The translations under genes were made by a program, and so were the position numbers. From NCBI RefSeq assembly GCF_039414295.1, contig NZ_JBCITM010000020.1:9102-73101 (forward strand): DNA of 64,000 nucleotides. The letters run 5' to 3'. Position 1 is the first letter of the stretch; every line of letters starts with the position of its first letter. This document shows, piece by piece, positions 45,528-53,390 of the stretch. The notes under the pieces were generated by a model that was not told the DNA's origin, searched no databases, and saw only the letters and a program-made list of their open reading frames with translations. Source of the stretch: Anoxynatronum sibiricum. Its GTDB lineage: Bacteria > Bacillota > Clostridia > Peptostreptococcales > Tindalliaceae.

Positions 45528-46329
45528 AAGCAGCTGCTAATTCCAGGATCCCTGTCACCACTTGTTCCACTTCACTAAGGACCTTCATAATGGCTTTAAG
45601 AACATCTTGGTGACCCATCTTAGCAGTGTAATGCTTGATGTATGCGTATGACTGCTGCTGGAAACCACTGATCCCCTGGATTTCGCACAGCACGGAAGCA
45701 CTTAGTTCCGCCACAATCTCCTGGAGGGGGTCCTGGCCGCCCTTTAAAGGGGCCATCCGGTCATGCATGGCGTGGGACAGCTCGTGGAAATAAACAGCGG
45801 CATCTTCAGCAGACAGCGTGATGGATTTGTTCCGGGAACTGTAGGAACCTAAACGGTTACCGATCAAGGGTGCGAATTTCACCGTAATACCCAACTTAGC
45901 CGCCACTTCGTAAAGAGGCGGCAGCTGGTCCGGCGTGTAATCCGGCTGACCGGGCAGGGGCTTTCCGTCCGTATCCTCAAAGCGAAACACGGGGATAGCC
46001 CGAAAACCAAAAATCAGTGTCTTTTCTTCCTGAGTGGTCTTATCCTGGATTTTCTTTGTCAGGGGTGCCAGGATATGGATGGCGGCAGCCCCTTTTTTGA
46101 CGTGCCGCCCCGCCTCCTGCCACTGTTTAAACCCACGGGCGTCAAAGCTGCCGCCGGCAAGCATCAAGACCTGGTTGCCGATACTCCAGTTGTCAGATGG
46201 TTTCAAATGACCTGCCTGGCGGCGGATGAGGGTAAAGCCCACAGCCTGTGGTATGGCCCCTGTCTGAAACATCTCCAGCAGCTTATTCGATGCTTCCTTA
46301 AAGATTTCTTCCTTCGATTTTTTAGCCAT
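45526..46329 (-). CDS. ArdC-like antirestriction protein (ssDNA-binding plus zincin)
   Basis: 267 residues from ATG 46329, with AAAGGAG 8 bases upstream. The N-terminal ArdC ssDNA-binding domain (EEIFKEASNKLLEMFQTGA, NWSIGNQVLMLA, ARGFKQWQEAGRHVKKGAAA) precedes a metallopeptidase domain with HELSHAMHD (HExxH; about residues 185-193). Known: ArdC proteins protect incoming plasmid DNA from host type I restriction during conjugation. On an element that carries its own hsd system, this points to a plasmid transfer or establishment region. Confidence 0.87.
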   Translation of the reverse strand: MAKKSKEEIFKEASNKLLEMFQTGAIPQAVGFTLIRRQAGHLKPSDNWSIGNQVLMLAGGSFDARGFKQWQEAGRHVKKGAAAIHILAPLTKKIQDKTTQEEKTLIFGFRAIPVFRFEDTDGKPLPGQPDYTPDQLPPLYEVAAKLGITVKFAPLIGNRLGSYSSRNKSITLSAEDAAVYFHELSHAMHDRMAPLKGGQDPLQEIVAELSASVLCEIQGISGFQQQSYAYIKHYTAKMGHQDVLKAIMKVLSEVEQVVTGILELAAA

Positions 46330-46407
46330 GATCATTTCTCCTTTCCACGGTGTTGGGTACAAGGTGGACCAAAAGTATGTTTTCGGGAAAGCGTCCATGG
46401 GACAGTG

Positions 46408-46430
46408 AAAAAAGGCCTTCGCAGGCCTTA
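46408..46430 (-). terminator. terminator after radC
   Basis: Minus strand: AAGGCCT-GCGA-AGGCCTT followed by TTTT, overlapping the radC stop codon. Confidence 0.75.
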
Positions 46431-47057
46431 AAATTCCACTGCCCCTTCCTCCCGCAAGCTGGCAAAATGGCTGCCGGCAAGGATGATGTGATCCAAGACA
46501 GAAATGCCCATGAGTTGACCGGCATCAACCAGACGCTTGGTGATGGCCAGGTCTTCCTTGGAAGGAGAAGGGTCACCGGAAGGGTGGTTGTGCACACAGA
46601 TCAGGGCGGAAGCACTCTTTTTGATGGCGGTTTTGAACACTTCCCGGGGATGGACAATGCTGGCGTTTAGGCTGCCCACACTGACGATTTCTTTATGGAT
46701 CACCATGTGTTTGGTGTTCATCAAGAGGATGAGAAACATTTCTTTCTGGGCGTACTTCAGGTCAGCACGGACAAAGGCCACCACATCGTCCGGGTTTTTA
46801 ATCCGGGGGGCAGTTGCCAGGTCGGCTTGGTGAAGCCGCCTGGAAAGCTCCCACACCACCTTGATCAACCGGGCTTTTTGCTGCCCCACTCCTTTGATGC
46901 GGCACAGTTCTTCTAGCTCGGCATGGACAAAAAGATCTGTTAGGCTCTGATGGCGGCTCAAGAGTTCCTGGACAGTGCCATCACCTTCTTTTTCTCGGAT
47001 CAACATTCGAAGGAGGGCTTCATCGGATAACGTGTCAAGACATGGGTAAGGTCTCAT
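46428..47057 (-). CDS. radC: RadC-family JAB/MPN protein
   Basis: 209 residues. An N-terminal HhH-like part (about 50-75; LCRIKGVGQQKARLI) and a JAB domain (about 95-205) with the metal motif HNHPSGDPSPSKED and upstream Glu (HKEIVSVGSLNAS). It matches full-length RadC. Known role unclear: linked to recombination at forks and often carried by plasmids and phages beside antirestriction genes. ATG 47057; a terminator upstream separates it from the small membrane gene. Confidence 0.93.
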   Translation of the reverse strand: MRPYPCLDTLSDEALLRMLIREKEGDGTVQELLSRHQSLTDLFVHAELEELCRIKGVGQQKARLIKVVWELSRRLHQADLATAPRIKNPDDVVAFVRADLKYAQKEMFLILLMNTKHMVIHKEIVSVGSLNASIVHPREVFKTAIKKSASALICVHNHPSGDPSPSKEDLAITKRLVDAGQLMGISVLDHIILAGSHFASLREEGAVEF

Positions 47058-47121
47058 GGCAAACTCCTTTCACAGCGGGATGGACAGGGGGAACACAGAT
47101 ATTTGCTCCCCCAGCAACGTC

Positions 47122-47152
47122 AAAAAACCCCCGCTGTGCTGGACAGCGGGGG
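47122..47152 (-). terminator. strong terminator upstream of radC
   Basis: Minus strand: CCCCCGCTGT-CCAGC-ACAGCGGGGG followed by TTTTTT. It ends the transcript of the Mor-like and small membrane genes before radC. Confidence 0.9.
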
Positions 47153-47257
47153 GGGGGTAGCTACCGATCGACTCGGTACTGTGATAATGATATATGGTTA
47201 TAATAAACGACTTTTGCGTTTGGAAAAGAAGAAGAAGGGGGTGTGGTGTTAGAAAGA

Positions 47258-47406
47258 GTGGGCAGGTGGTCGTCCCTTGGTTTGCCCACCAAAAAAAGCC
47301 AGTAAAGCACCTAAAAGCCTGGCATAAGGGGGTTTTCTTACAAGGTGCCCACCTGCCCCCTATTTAAAAGCAGATGGGAATAGGGAGTTTGGTGGGCGGG
47401 GGGCAC
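47258..47406 (-). repeat. 149-base conserved non-coding element, copy A
   Basis: Read on the minus strand, this segment aligns along its length with 52341-52490 (plus strand): both have GCCCAC at position 10, a central block rich in GGTGGGCA and GGGCAC, TGCTTT-type sequence, and both end CCACCTGCCCAC. Within each copy GTGGGCAGG-type and CCTGCCCAC-type arms can pair over a long loop. It contains no protein frame. Candidate single-strand promoter, origin or recombination site. Confidence 0.6.
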
Positions 47407-47567
47407 TAGGAGCCAAAAATTTGCATAAGGATCACAAAAGACATGACAAAGAAGAACGAAAACAACAGGGCAATTTTACCGAAGCCAAAATAATAGATCC
47501 GGAACATCTTATTCACGGCACCGAACATGACGGATGCCATGATAAAGGCTAAAACGATGTAAAACAT
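47406..47567 (-). CDS. 53-residue single-helix/hairpin membrane protein
   Basis: ATG 47567 with AAGGAGGGG 8 bases upstream. The product starts FYIVLAFIMASVMFGAVNKM and ends in a second hydrophobic stretch (IALLFSFFFVMSFVILMQIF). It lies 20 bases after the Mor-like gene. The excellent ribosome site and two helices make it a confident small gene. Function unknown. Confidence 0.7.
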   Translation of the reverse strand: MFYIVLAFIMASVMFGAVNKMFRIYYFGFGKIALLFSFFFVMSFVILMQIFGS

Positions 47568-47586
47568 AGTGGACCCCTCCTTTCCA

Positions 47587-47841
47587 TTATTTTTCTTCCA
47601 ACATTTTGCGGATCCAGCGTTCGGAGTAATGGTATTTCTGAGCCAATGCTTTCACATTGGACCCATTATACTCCTTTTTGATTTGAGCAAAGGTATGCTC
47701 CCGGTCATAAAGGCGGACCGGGTAAGTGATCTGCAGCCCTTTGAAATGTTGGTAAAACCGTGTGGCGGTGTCTTCATCAAACACCTCAGCGATTTCTCGG
47801 TAGATGTCGTTCAGGTAAGAGTATTTTGAGGGAGGCTTCAT
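47587..47841 (-). CDS. Mor transcription activator-like small protein
   Basis: About 84 residues from ATG 47841 (AAAGG at 10 bases; GTG 47850 also in frame). YLNDIYREIAEVFDEDTATR, GLQITYPVRLYDREHTFAQI and KALAQKYHYSERWIRKMLEE match the Mor/C-type activator fold, with the HTH at the C-terminus. Such proteins act as plasmid or phage regulators. It is first in a two-gene unit with the small membrane protein. Confidence 0.8.
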   Translation of the reverse strand: MKPPSKYSYLNDIYREIAEVFDEDTATRFYQHFKGLQITYPVRLYDREHTFAQIKKEYNGSNVKALAQKYHYSERWIRKMLEEK

Positions 47842-47991
47842 GGACAGCACGCCTTTCTATCTATGTTAAAACCTGTCTGTTACGAACCCAAAAACCGTTT
47901 TTGGGATGGAACGGAATGGCCCATGCCTAGTTTCCATGATAAGAAAAACAGATTGAATTATCTTTTGAATAATTCAATGTAAAAGACAAAG

Positions 47992-48024
47992 AAAAACAGC
48001 TTCCAGTGTGGACCTGGAAGCTGT
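47992..48024 (-). terminator. rho-independent terminator
   Basis: Minus strand: CAGCTTCCAGG-loop-CTGGAAGCTG followed by TTTTTC. It lies between the primase-helicase gene and the Mor-like gene. Confidence 0.85.
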
Positions 48025-48780
48025 TGGATGAATCGATTCATGGTGATAATATATGCTTGAAAATGGATACTTTAGCATTTCGCGACAGACAACCGCGAAG
48101 AATTTTACATGCAAGGCGGGTTCTCCCTCAATAGGGTGCTTGCACAACCTCCTATTCTACCTGGCGGGCGACCCCGCATGTGGTCCTGACGAATGACCGG
48201 CCATTTCGTCATGAGCGCCAACAGGCGTCCAGGAGCGTCCAAAGGAGGTTTTCCTTTGGAAAGGGCAAAGCCCACACCCGCTTTGGACACAGATATGACA
48301 TGCAAATGAACGAAATCGCCGGGAGGTTTTTGCTGGATGGTAATTCTCCTGTAATGGGTCATCATTTTATCAGAGCACAAGGGATGACTGAAAGCTGTCG
48401 CTGGATCTGGGTTGAATAACGGCACGGGTGTTGTTCCTGGATGACCATGGACTGGCAGGCTATTCAAAATAAGGAATGTGCATCGGCAAAGTAAAAAAAC
48501 TACGGGAAGATGACAGTGGGGACACACATCATGAAAGTGGTGGGAAAGCGAATCCAATTAGGATGGATTTCGCCGATCCGAAGCGTTTTCTAGCAATCAC
48601 CCTTACGTGAAAAAGATAGACGGTCGTGATTAGCATGGAAAGGTCGATGATGTATGGACTTGGTTGATTATCTGAATGTTACTTGGCTTATTAAAAAGTA
48701 TTTCCTCCCATCAAAACCCTGAAAGAGACAAGGGACTGTGTCGATTCATCGTAGGTGGAGACAAAAGGGGAAACAGGTGA
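48025..48780. other. 750-base gap after the primase-helicase gene
   Basis: Frames of 79 codons (plus) and 150 codons (minus) exist, but neither has a credible ribosome site or protein character. The plus-strand piece MNEIAGRFLLDGNSPVMGHH looks faintly protein-like and may be a relic. The primase-helicase transcript probably runs through to the terminator at 48024. Confidence 0.35.
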
Positions 48781-51525
48781 TTACCCCAATGATTGATGGT
48801 CTGGCAAGGCCGGCAGATCTCGCTCTAAGATGGCTTGGCGTAAAGGAAAATTCGAAAATACAGTAACCTGGCAATCGTGACGCAAGAGTCTTGCACGGCC
48901 CACAGCCTGTTCCAGTTCTTGTTCGATGAGCCACAACTGGATTTCCCGCAGGAGGGGGTGGGTAAAGGTGTGAAACCAAAACCGGTAACCGTTTCGTTCC
49001 AGTGGTTGGGAAGAAAGGTTGGCGGACCTGACAGTTTTTTCCGGCACGCCCAACACAAGGCCGATCAGGTCATACACACAACGTTTAACATGCGGCGTAC
49101 CCACGATGGACAGGGACTCACCAGTAAAATCATTGTGGCCTTCCAGATTCCCGAAATGCAGTTCCTGTTCAGGGCAAAACGCTTGCTCGTATATTTTAAA
49201 AGTGATCACCGGGTTTCCGGGGCAAAGGACACGCACATTTTCGATGACCTGGTCAAGGTGTTCTGCCAGGTATGACCGACTGTAGGAGGCGTCATGGTAT
49301 TGAAGAAGGCGGCCTTGGTAGGCGGCTTCTTTTGTTTCATACACATGGATGTCACGGCAAAAAAGCTTTTGGTACAGTTCTTTGTTGGCGGTGGCACTGA
49401 GGAGGACGATTTTTGTGTCAGGAAGCTTTTGCACAAAAGCGTATTGAAGGCGTTCCTTGTCCAAAAAAGCAGCTTCAGAACGCAAGAAATCCAGTGCATT
49501 GGTTAAGAGACGCTTATCTGCAAAGCATTCCAGGTCATCGTGGCATGCCTTGTCCAGAGGGGGCAAAGCATCATAGCGGGTCAAGGGATGTCTGTTAAGA
49601 CGGCGCAAGATCAGGTTGATGGCTTGGGTGACCGGCAGAGGCAACTTCGATTTTAACTTGCGAAGGTCCTGCAGGGTGACGGTTTCCATGCGCAGTGCTG
49701 TGCGGAAGACATCTTCATCAATAATGACGTCATATTTTTGCAAAAAAGAAGCATCCAGTGTAAACAATTTGGAATGAGTGGTGACAAGATGACCGGAAAA
49801 CGAGAATATCTTTTTGTCATCTTCTAAGTAGGCTGAAAGAGCAGGGGAGGGATGGCGTTTCACGGCTTTTTCCATCACGAGCCGAGCGAGGCGATAAGCC
49901 CCCTTTTGAAACAAAGATTCTACTTTTTTCAGTAATGACGGACTCATCTGATCTCTTGGCAGGGAAGGAGTACCCATGACACAATAGCCTTTATCCGTTG
50001 CACTTTTAACGATGGCATCTTTAAGCTTGTTGGTGGGAACAGCAATGATTTTCCGGGTGTTGTTTCGATCCAGGTGGCGTAAGTAAGCGGTGGATTTCCC
50101 CAGGCCTGTCTGCGCTTCAATAAGATGAATATCTTTACCCTTGGCGTCCAGGGCTTCCAGCAGATGTTGCTCCAGTTCTTGTTCGGCATCAGGCAAAGGG
50201 GAATAATGGGGCTGAGAGGTTTGACGGATTTCTTTTCGGACGATGAGTGCTTTTGAAATCATGTTGGAAGAAGGACGGCACTGGTCGTGGTATGGACAAA
50301 AACCAATGCAGTTTCTGGGAAGGTAGCGCTGGGACACCAGGTAGTTGTAGTAATAATCCCATCGGCGATGGGCGTTGTACCCGTAATCATCATTGGCAGA
50401 AGATGATAAGAGATTGAAAAAATGTGTTTTACCTTCTTTGATGTTGGAAAATTGAGTGGCTAGCCCAAATAGATGGTGGTGATCCAGGCAGGTTTCGCCA
50501 TTTTGAAATGAACGGTACAATTGGCAGTATTTCGGTAGTTCCTTGAAAGGAAAATCCTGGAGAAGCTTTTTTTGGCTTTTTTTACGAATTGACGTCGCCG
50601 CAGTGACAGTAGATACATTGTTATTTTTTAGTGGAGTAGAATGAGTTTGAATCAGCAAGACATGAAATGAATTTTTTTGTTTAAAATTAACTAAAAAATA
50701 AAATGAATAAAAATCATTAATTTTGATAAATTGAGGAAATGTTGATCGGTTCTCCACTAATAGTGTAGAACTGATCCGAATTTCCTCAATTTTTTTGGAC
50801 AGGTCCTTGATTTGATAAAAATCCGTGTGCTGACACATGCCAAAAAACTCAGCTTCACTGGAAAACTCATTGATAAATGGAAAAGTACTACCAAAACCGA
50901 TACCGGTTTTTGACAAAATGGTTCTGATTTTTCGTGCCACATTTTTGGAATCCACAGCAGAAAGGTAGGCAATTAAAGCGGTGTTCAGCTCAAAAACCGT
51001 AAATGTCGCTTCAAAGTCGTTGATCTGAGGGTGTTGGTACAGCACTTTTTTTCCGCCAAAAAACATACGGGCCACGTCAATGCAACTTTTATCAGCTTCT
51101 GGAAATAAGCCAATGAGCATGGTCAGGATGATTTTTGATACGATGGCGGAATCAATGGAACAATTATGAATGAAAACGGCCCGGAACCGGTTTTCTTTGG
51201 TACTGGAAAAAGTTTCGTACACAAAAGACAAAGGAAGCTGAACCTGGCGACATCGGTCCATTACTTCATGAAGAGACAAAGTATCGTCAAAATCCAGGGC
51301 AAAGACCTGTTGCTGCTGAAAACAGGCAGCGGTACGTTGGTTTTGACCAAAAGTGGCGGGGGAGAAGGTATGCCCACGACTGCCGCAGCAAGCCGCAAGG
51401 CTGGAAGGCGACACAGTGTGTTCTTGTGAGGGGAGCTGGCATGACAGTGTAGGAAAATCGTACTTACCAGGTTTTTTGGTATAAGAAGTCTCGTGGATAC
51501 AACAGGTAACGGTAACGGCGGACAT
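48781..51525 (-). CDS. plasmid primase-helicase (AEP-like plus superfamily 2-type motor)
   Basis: About 914 residues from ATG 51525 (AAAGGAG, 10 bases; 21 codons further upstream are open but lack a site). The N-terminal part has VFALDFDDTLSLHEVMDRC, then YETFSSTKENRFRAVFIHN and CIDVARMFFGGKKVLY, a pattern of archaeo-eukaryotic-type plasmid primases. A Cys-rich insert (FCPYHDQC) is followed by a motor with Walker A EAQTGLGKS (about 480), a DEDV box, LLSATANKELY and QAVGRARLL (motif VI). Inferred: priming and unwinding for plasmid replication. Confidence 0.8.
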   Translation of the reverse strand: MSAVTVTCCIHETSYTKKPGKYDFPTLSCQLPSQEHTVSPSSLAACCGSRGHTFSPATFGQNQRTAACFQQQQVFALDFDDTLSLHEVMDRCRQVQLPLSFVYETFSSTKENRFRAVFIHNCSIDSAIVSKIILTMLIGLFPEADKSCIDVARMFFGGKKVLYQHPQINDFEATFTVFELNTALIAYLSAVDSKNVARKIRTILSKTGIGFGSTFPFINEFSSEAEFFGMCQHTDFYQIKDLSKKIEEIRISSTLLVENRSTFPQFIKINDFYSFYFLVNFKQKNSFHVLLIQTHSTPLKNNNVSTVTAATSIRKKSQKKLLQDFPFKELPKYCQLYRSFQNGETCLDHHHLFGLATQFSNIKEGKTHFFNLLSSSANDDYGYNAHRRWDYYYNYLVSQRYLPRNCIGFCPYHDQCRPSSNMISKALIVRKEIRQTSQPHYSPLPDAEQELEQHLLEALDAKGKDIHLIEAQTGLGKSTAYLRHLDRNNTRKIIAVPTNKLKDAIVKSATDKGYCVMGTPSLPRDQMSPSLLKKVESLFQKGAYRLARLVMEKAVKRHPSPALSAYLEDDKKIFSFSGHLVTTHSKLFTLDASFLQKYDVIIDEDVFRTALRMETVTLQDLRKLKSKLPLPVTQAINLILRRLNRHPLTRYDALPPLDKACHDDLECFADKRLLTNALDFLRSEAAFLDKERLQYAFVQKLPDTKIVLLSATANKELYQKLFCRDIHVYETKEAAYQGRLLQYHDASYSRSYLAEHLDQVIENVRVLCPGNPVITFKIYEQAFCPEQELHFGNLEGHNDFTGESLSIVGTPHVKRCVYDLIGLVLGVPEKTVRSANLSSQPLERNGYRFWFHTFTHPLLREIQLWLIEQELEQAVGRARLLRHDCQVTVFSNFPLRQAILERDLPALPDHQSLG

Positions 51526-51904
51526 AGCAGTCAACTCCTTTAAGAGAATGGAAGAAATAGGATTATCGCTCTTTACTATTTTTGTCACTATGTTAACTTT
51601 TGGACAACGATCATTATATTTATGTTAGAGGATTAATAATTAATTACATACGGTTTTTCCCTTCCAACCATCATGGCTTTTAAAGGGCGATATCACGCAG
51701 CATTAGGTGATCAAACAGCGCCGTTAAGATCGCAATAGCCCTTGTGAAACCATTTGAAACTTACGTGGAACGTTCAAAAACAGCGGGGATGAACAAGGTG
51801 CATTTCAGGTTACCCAATTGTTTTTTATGAAGTAGTAAATAATATTTGAACAAACATATTAGTAATGTGAATCAAGTTAAAATCATTGGAAGGAGGCAAA
51901 CATC
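51526..51904. other. divergent promoter region
   Basis: This 380-base AT-rich gap separates the primase-helicase (minus) and excisionase-like (plus) genes. No gene seen. It must hold both promoters. Confidence 0.4.
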
Positions 51905-52123
51905 ATGTTTGAAGAGTACGGAGAAATCCTGACAGTCGAAGAAGTGATGGAAATACTGATGATTGGAAAAAATGGGGTGTATGAACTTTTAAAGAAAGGC
52001 GAACTCAATGGATTCCGGATTGGCCGGGTTCACAAGATCCCAAAAGTGTCCCTGGAAGAATACATCCTTTCCAAAGCGACCCACAACTCTTTGGGAAACA
52101 GACGTGCTCCCAAAAAAAAATGA
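51905..52123 (+). CDS. excisionase-type HTH (MerR-like) protein
   Basis: 72 residues, ATG 51905 after GGAAGGAGG. LTVEEVMEILMIGKNGVYEL, GELNGFRIGRVHKIPKVSLE and YILS are the Xis/HTH_17 signature: winged helix binding bent DNA. Plasmid copies act as regulators of replication or transfer genes. It diverges from the primase-helicase gene and probably controls the intervening promoters. The C-terminal tail (NRRAPKKK) is basic. Confidence 0.85.
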   Translation: MFEEYGEILTVEEVMEILMIGKNGVYELLKKGELNGFRIGRVHKIPKVSLEEYILSKATHNSLGNRRAPKKK

Positions 52124-52150
52124 AAAAATGTACAATCACGGGAGCTGCAA

Positions 52151-52312
52151 GTGTTACCAAGAAAAACTGAACTCCGCAGGATCACTAAAGAACGATGCAT
52201 TGAAAAGGTCGATAAAGAAGGGTCCGCCGGAGGTGTATTCTCTTGCTGCTGGTGGTTGTATTTCATTCAGCAATGTATTTTGGCATCCTTGCTCGGAGTT
52301 GTGGTTCGTTAG
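52151..52312 (+). CDS. possible 53-residue small protein
   Basis: GTG 52151 lies 6 bases after GGGAGC. The frame begins MLPRKTELRRITKERCIEKV (basic) and ends in a hydrophobic segment (WLYFIQQCILASLLGVVV). It is plausible as a small membrane-associated peptide cotranscribed with the excisionase-like gene, but it could be chance. Confidence 0.3.
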   Translation: MLPRKTELRRITKERCIEKVDKEGSAGGVFSCCWWLYFIQQCILASLLGVVVR

Positions 52313-52340
52313 TTCCCCCTGTAAATGCCCCCTCTTAGAA

Positions 52341-52490
52341 CGCCCCTTTGCCCACTTACTTCCCCTATCAGCTTATTTTTCAAACAGGTGGGCAGGGGGG
52401 CACTTTTGGTAAAATCGTCTTATTCCAACGTTTTAAATGCTTTGCGTATTGTTTTTAGGTGGACAAGCAAGGGGGAGGCCACCTGCCCAC
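52341..52490 (+). repeat. 150-base conserved non-coding element, copy B
   Basis: Inverted counterpart of the element at 47258-47406, about two-thirds identical by eye, with conserved GCCCAC near the start, GGTGGGCAGG and GGGCAC in the middle, TTAAATGCTTT, and CCACCTGCCCAC at the end. It stands about 90 bases before a small plus-strand gene. Confidence 0.6.
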
Positions 52491-52578
52491 AAATTGTGGA
52501 GCCATACCTCCCTCTTATTCTTTTACAAACGAAATGATTGGTTTTTACCATTAAAACTATTAAAAAGGAGCGGTTAAA

Positions 52579-52788
52579 ATGTACGATATGAAAGCTGACA
52601 AAAGAAAGAAAGTTGAACAGATCGAAGAAATACTTGTTCAAAAGGGGTTATATTTTGAAAGAAAAGCAAATGGACATTATCGGATCGATGGCGTTAGTTA
52701 TTGGGCAACGACTGAGAAGTTTATTGACCATGTAACAGGCGAAAAAGGCGTTGGTTTAAACAGGTTTTTAAAGCACATCCAAGCGTAA
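52579..52788 (+). CDS. 69-residue small basic protein
   Basis: ATG 52579 behind AAAAAGGAGCGG. DKRKKVEQIEEILVQKGLYF, ERKANGHYRIDGVSYWATT and VGLNRFLKHIQA form a compact alpha/beta protein. No family recognised. It is the only plus-strand gene directly downstream of element B, so its expression may depend on that element. Confidence 0.65.
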   Translation: MYDMKADKRKKVEQIEEILVQKGLYFERKANGHYRIDGVSYWATTEKFIDHVTGEKGVGLNRFLKHIQA

Positions 52789-53159
52789 TCATCCGCCTAC
52801 AGAGAATAAGATTCTGCCGATGTCCATAAAGATTGACTGAATATTAATGGTGCTGCTGCTTGTGAGCACGACCATAGTCACTGTTAATGAGGGCTTACTC
52901 CTGGGCCGGACGTAGCACTGAATCGTAGTTGTTGCCAGGATAATCCGTTTGACAGGACGTGCCCCGGGTTCAAGTGGCGAACAATGTGTCCAGTTGATAT
53001 CAACGGAGTCTTTTGAGGAAGAGACGGAGCAGCCCCGTTTATGATGTGATTAATTATGGTAAGAGCGCCTTGTGGAACAACCGGCAAAAGAATGGTCCAG
53101 TCCCTTCTCCAGCGGAAGGGACTGGAACTGTGCCAGGAAAATATCTGTGGGTCAAGTTA
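52789..53159. other. 370-base gap with one long hairpin
   Basis: Between convergent transcripts. It contains the inverted repeat listed next; otherwise no gene or familiar signal was seen. Confidence 0.4.
53097..53125. terminator. hairpin between convergent genes
   Basis: CCAGTCCCTTC-TCCAGCG-GAAGGGACTGG, an 11-bp perfect stem, 35 bases after the stop of the minus-strand gene. There is no adjacent T run, so it is a terminator or structural element of moderate certainty. Confidence 0.5.
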
Positions 53160-53390
53160 CTAAAACACATGTGCACCAACAGTCTTATGTGACAGTGAAT
53201 CCAAGAGCAAAGAAAAATCATTGCCTTCTTCTGGACTCAAATCAGTGATGAATTGATCTTCCAGTTCTGCCGCTTTTGGAGGCGCCGGCGCAGGTGTGGG
53301 AACGGTCCCTATGGGAGAATACATGAGATCTAAACCTATAGGAGTTGTTGAGTCACGGGTGCCCCTATGCCCACACAAGGCATCAATCAT
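53160..53390 (-). CDS. small proline-rich acidic protein
   Basis: 76 residues starting at ATG 53390 inside the last codons of the DUF927-like gene (8-base overlap). A PTPAPAPPKAAELEDQF linker leads to an acidic helical C-terminus (DLSPEEGNDFSLLLDSLS). No family recognised. The overlap suggests translational coupling and a partner role in replication. Confidence 0.5.
   Translation of the reverse strand: MIDALCGHRGTRDSTTPIGLDLMYSPIGTVPTPAPAPPKAAELEDQFITDLSPEEGNDFSLLLDSLSHKTVGAHVF

Noticed and set aside
48105..48557. 150-codon minus-strand frame in the gap after the primase-helicase
   Set aside because: His/Pro/Cys-rich, no ribosome site, no recognisable pattern.
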